Shown: piece after piece, positions 62,440 to 64,000 of the stretch | Layout of the letters: each line of letters begins with the position of its first letter | Position numbering within the stretch: the stretch's first letter is position 1 | Source of the DNA: Coprinus comatus | Lineage: Eukaryota; Basidiomycota; Agaricomycetes; Agaricales; Agaricaceae | Reading direction: 5' to 3' | DNA: 64,000 nt | Assembly (NCBI GenBank): GCA_034638255.1 | Contig: JAWPGT010000080.1 | Coordinates: 1 to 64,000, forward strand | Notes under the pieces: model-generated | What the model was told of the DNA's origin: nothing | The model's input: only the letters and a program-made list of their open reading frames with translations | Database searches by the model: none | Position numbers and translations under genes: made by a program

Positions 62440-64000
62440 TCAACGTTCTGACCATTGTTCTATTTTAGTCCTGTTGTTGATGCATCAACTCATCACGTCA
62501 TAACCAACGACGACTCTTCTGCTTCACTCCATGCGTGCTGACTGTCTTTTTCTGACGTAGATCTGGCCTTCCTCTGGAATTCAAGCGTCTTGCCTCCTCA
62601 CTCTTGCCTCCTAGTCTGCTTTCTCTCTCTGCAGGTTCACTTGTTGGAACTTTGTGTTCGTGTGTCAAGTTCTATGCAGGATACACATCCGAAACTCATT
62701 TATTTTCCTCATTCCTGTGTCGATCTTCAAGCAGAGGCTCTCGCAGTTAGAAAAGTCGTGTATGCTATCATTCGGGTCTCTGGATGATGTGGCGGATGGT
62801 GGATGGATGGATGGTGCCCGGGAAGGTCTAGTTCGCGTCATTATCGTGAGTCATGTCATTTATTCAGCATGAGTATATACTCAATGCAATATCAGCGTAC
62901 CTTTTCAAGCTCTATGCTACATTTCCTGTACCCTTTCCTACTACAATTCATCATCATCGACGAGGCAGTTGTTCGTCCTACGTGTATAACTGCGAAACCC
63001 CGGCTATGATACCTGTGGCCTGTCTGGATTTTTGATCAGTGACTTTATACGTGGCATATATGATGAAAGATGCGAAACAAAGAGGAAAACATGGGACATC
63101 TAGTACGTCGCAATCTCATCTCCAACGTATTATAGTTGTCAGAACTACATCATGAACACAAAGGTATCGCTCGTAGCCAAGCTCTACACTACTCCAACGC
63201 TGCTTTACTTTTGTTCCTAGGGGTACTTGTTCCGCCTTCATTACTCCTCCTGATTCTAGACGTCTTGACACTACAAGCTCTTACTTCCAATCCAATGTTT
63301 TACATTCTCTTACAGAACATTTGTCTCTTGATTTTAGATGTAATATTATATTTTGTCGGATATTCCGAATACTGGGAAGCGTGTCACTGATTGTATGTGT
63401 TCACATATTCGTAGTGTGTGTTTCCTCTGTCTCCCTACTACCACAAATTCTCATCATTGCATTTCCGTTGAATGACTACACATTTTTTACTGTCGTTCAC
63501 ACTGCATGTAATATCTTGAACTCAAAAGAGAAAATACATTACTATCGTGCTTCAGAGCTTTGTGTTCGTACCCCACTTAATCAAAACTGGACATTTATTC
63601 AGACCATTTTTTAGGTATCATTTCTAGAGTCTTCTTTTCCACTTGAATTGAACCTCACCTAAATTAGGATTACTTTCGTGAAAGAGAAGGCATATTTGAT
63701 GTTCTTGAACCTATGATGAGTTGAATCCACACATACACAGACGGTGATAAATGCAATTCTGATACTAACAATCTTCTCAAGATTGATGCTTAATCAATTT
63801 CGGGTAGTGAGCGTCAATCTTGAGCGCTCAACACCAACTCCACTTCTCAAATAACGTATAATATACGTCTGCCTTGGCATAATTGCCGACCTCTTATATC
63901 GGTTTTCAAGATCAGGCGCGTATTATCAGTAATTTGTCACGCATTAGTACGCCCTGCCAGTGTGTGTTTCTGTGAATCTCTTTGGACCTGTAAGAAAGCC
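62440..64000 (+). pseudogene. Copy D of the decayed locus, running off the window
   Basis: 62450-62920 matches 52610-53060 and, in part, 56820-57010: TCTATTTTAGTCC, CTGTCTTTTTCTGACGTAG, GATGTGGCGGATGGTGG and TACCTTTTCAAGCTCTA occur in the same order. A hydrophobic 84-codon stretch (63136-63390, LLLFLGVLVPPSLLLLILDVL) could be a membrane-segment remnant. The right edge of the copy is beyond the window. Confidence 0.4.

Overview
This window is from a filamentous basidiomycete, almost certainly an Agaricomycete (mushroom-forming fungus). The evidence is the set of gene families: two KDZ transposases with the cysteine-cluster layout typical of mushroom genomes, a DUF6535-type membrane protein, viroplasmin/RNase H1-N-like repeat proteins, a Kre9/Knh1-like GPI-anchored wall protein, and short introns (mostly 45-60 nt). 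It is a gene-poor, transposon-dense region. Most coding capacity belongs to mobile elements, and host genes are mainly truncated, frameshifted or interrupted.

Layout. 1-2.5 kb: two unrecognised minus-strand genes, one partial, plus a partial duplication. 2.8-3.4 kb: a frameshifted GPI-anchored protein gene. 4.3-6.6 kb: a three-part mosaic of broken pogo/CENP-B-type transposase, a 33-bp minisatellite and a fragment of the fatty-acid synthase alpha ketoreductase. 7.4-7.9 kb: tandem repeats whose hairpin stems change in a compensated way. 8.5-15.95 kb: an AT-rich module with a PHD-like zinc-finger gene (413 aa), a divergent 328-aa coiled-coil gene, a CxC-type KDZ transposase with one frameshift, and an array of 33 small palindromes whose spacers reverse direction part-way. 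15.96-19.4 kb: the 3' half of a chromodomain Ty3/Gypsy element with an extra ORF and its 3' LTR, which truncates a host gene continuing to 20.7 kb. 22.65-23.58 kb: a 0.93-kb dispersed repeat. 24.5-27.8 kb: an intact nine-exon KDZ transposase. 29.2-30.6 kb: an intact gene with three viroplasmin-like repeats.

30.9-40.5 kb: a host gene split by a young, complete Gypsy element (575-bp LTRs, ACAA target duplication); removing the element and one target copy restores the exon. 40.65-49.74 kb: a second complete Gypsy element on the minus strand (316-bp LTRs, TTACT duplication), interrupted only by one TGA in the integrase and inserted into the second, inverted copy of the 0.93-kb repeat. 50.7-64 kb: a decayed locus present in three or more diverged copies, holding the DUF6535-type gene and a broken calpain-like protease.

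All splice sites and joins were worked out by eye from GT/AG sites and reading phase. No database search was run, so family names are recognition from memory of motifs.
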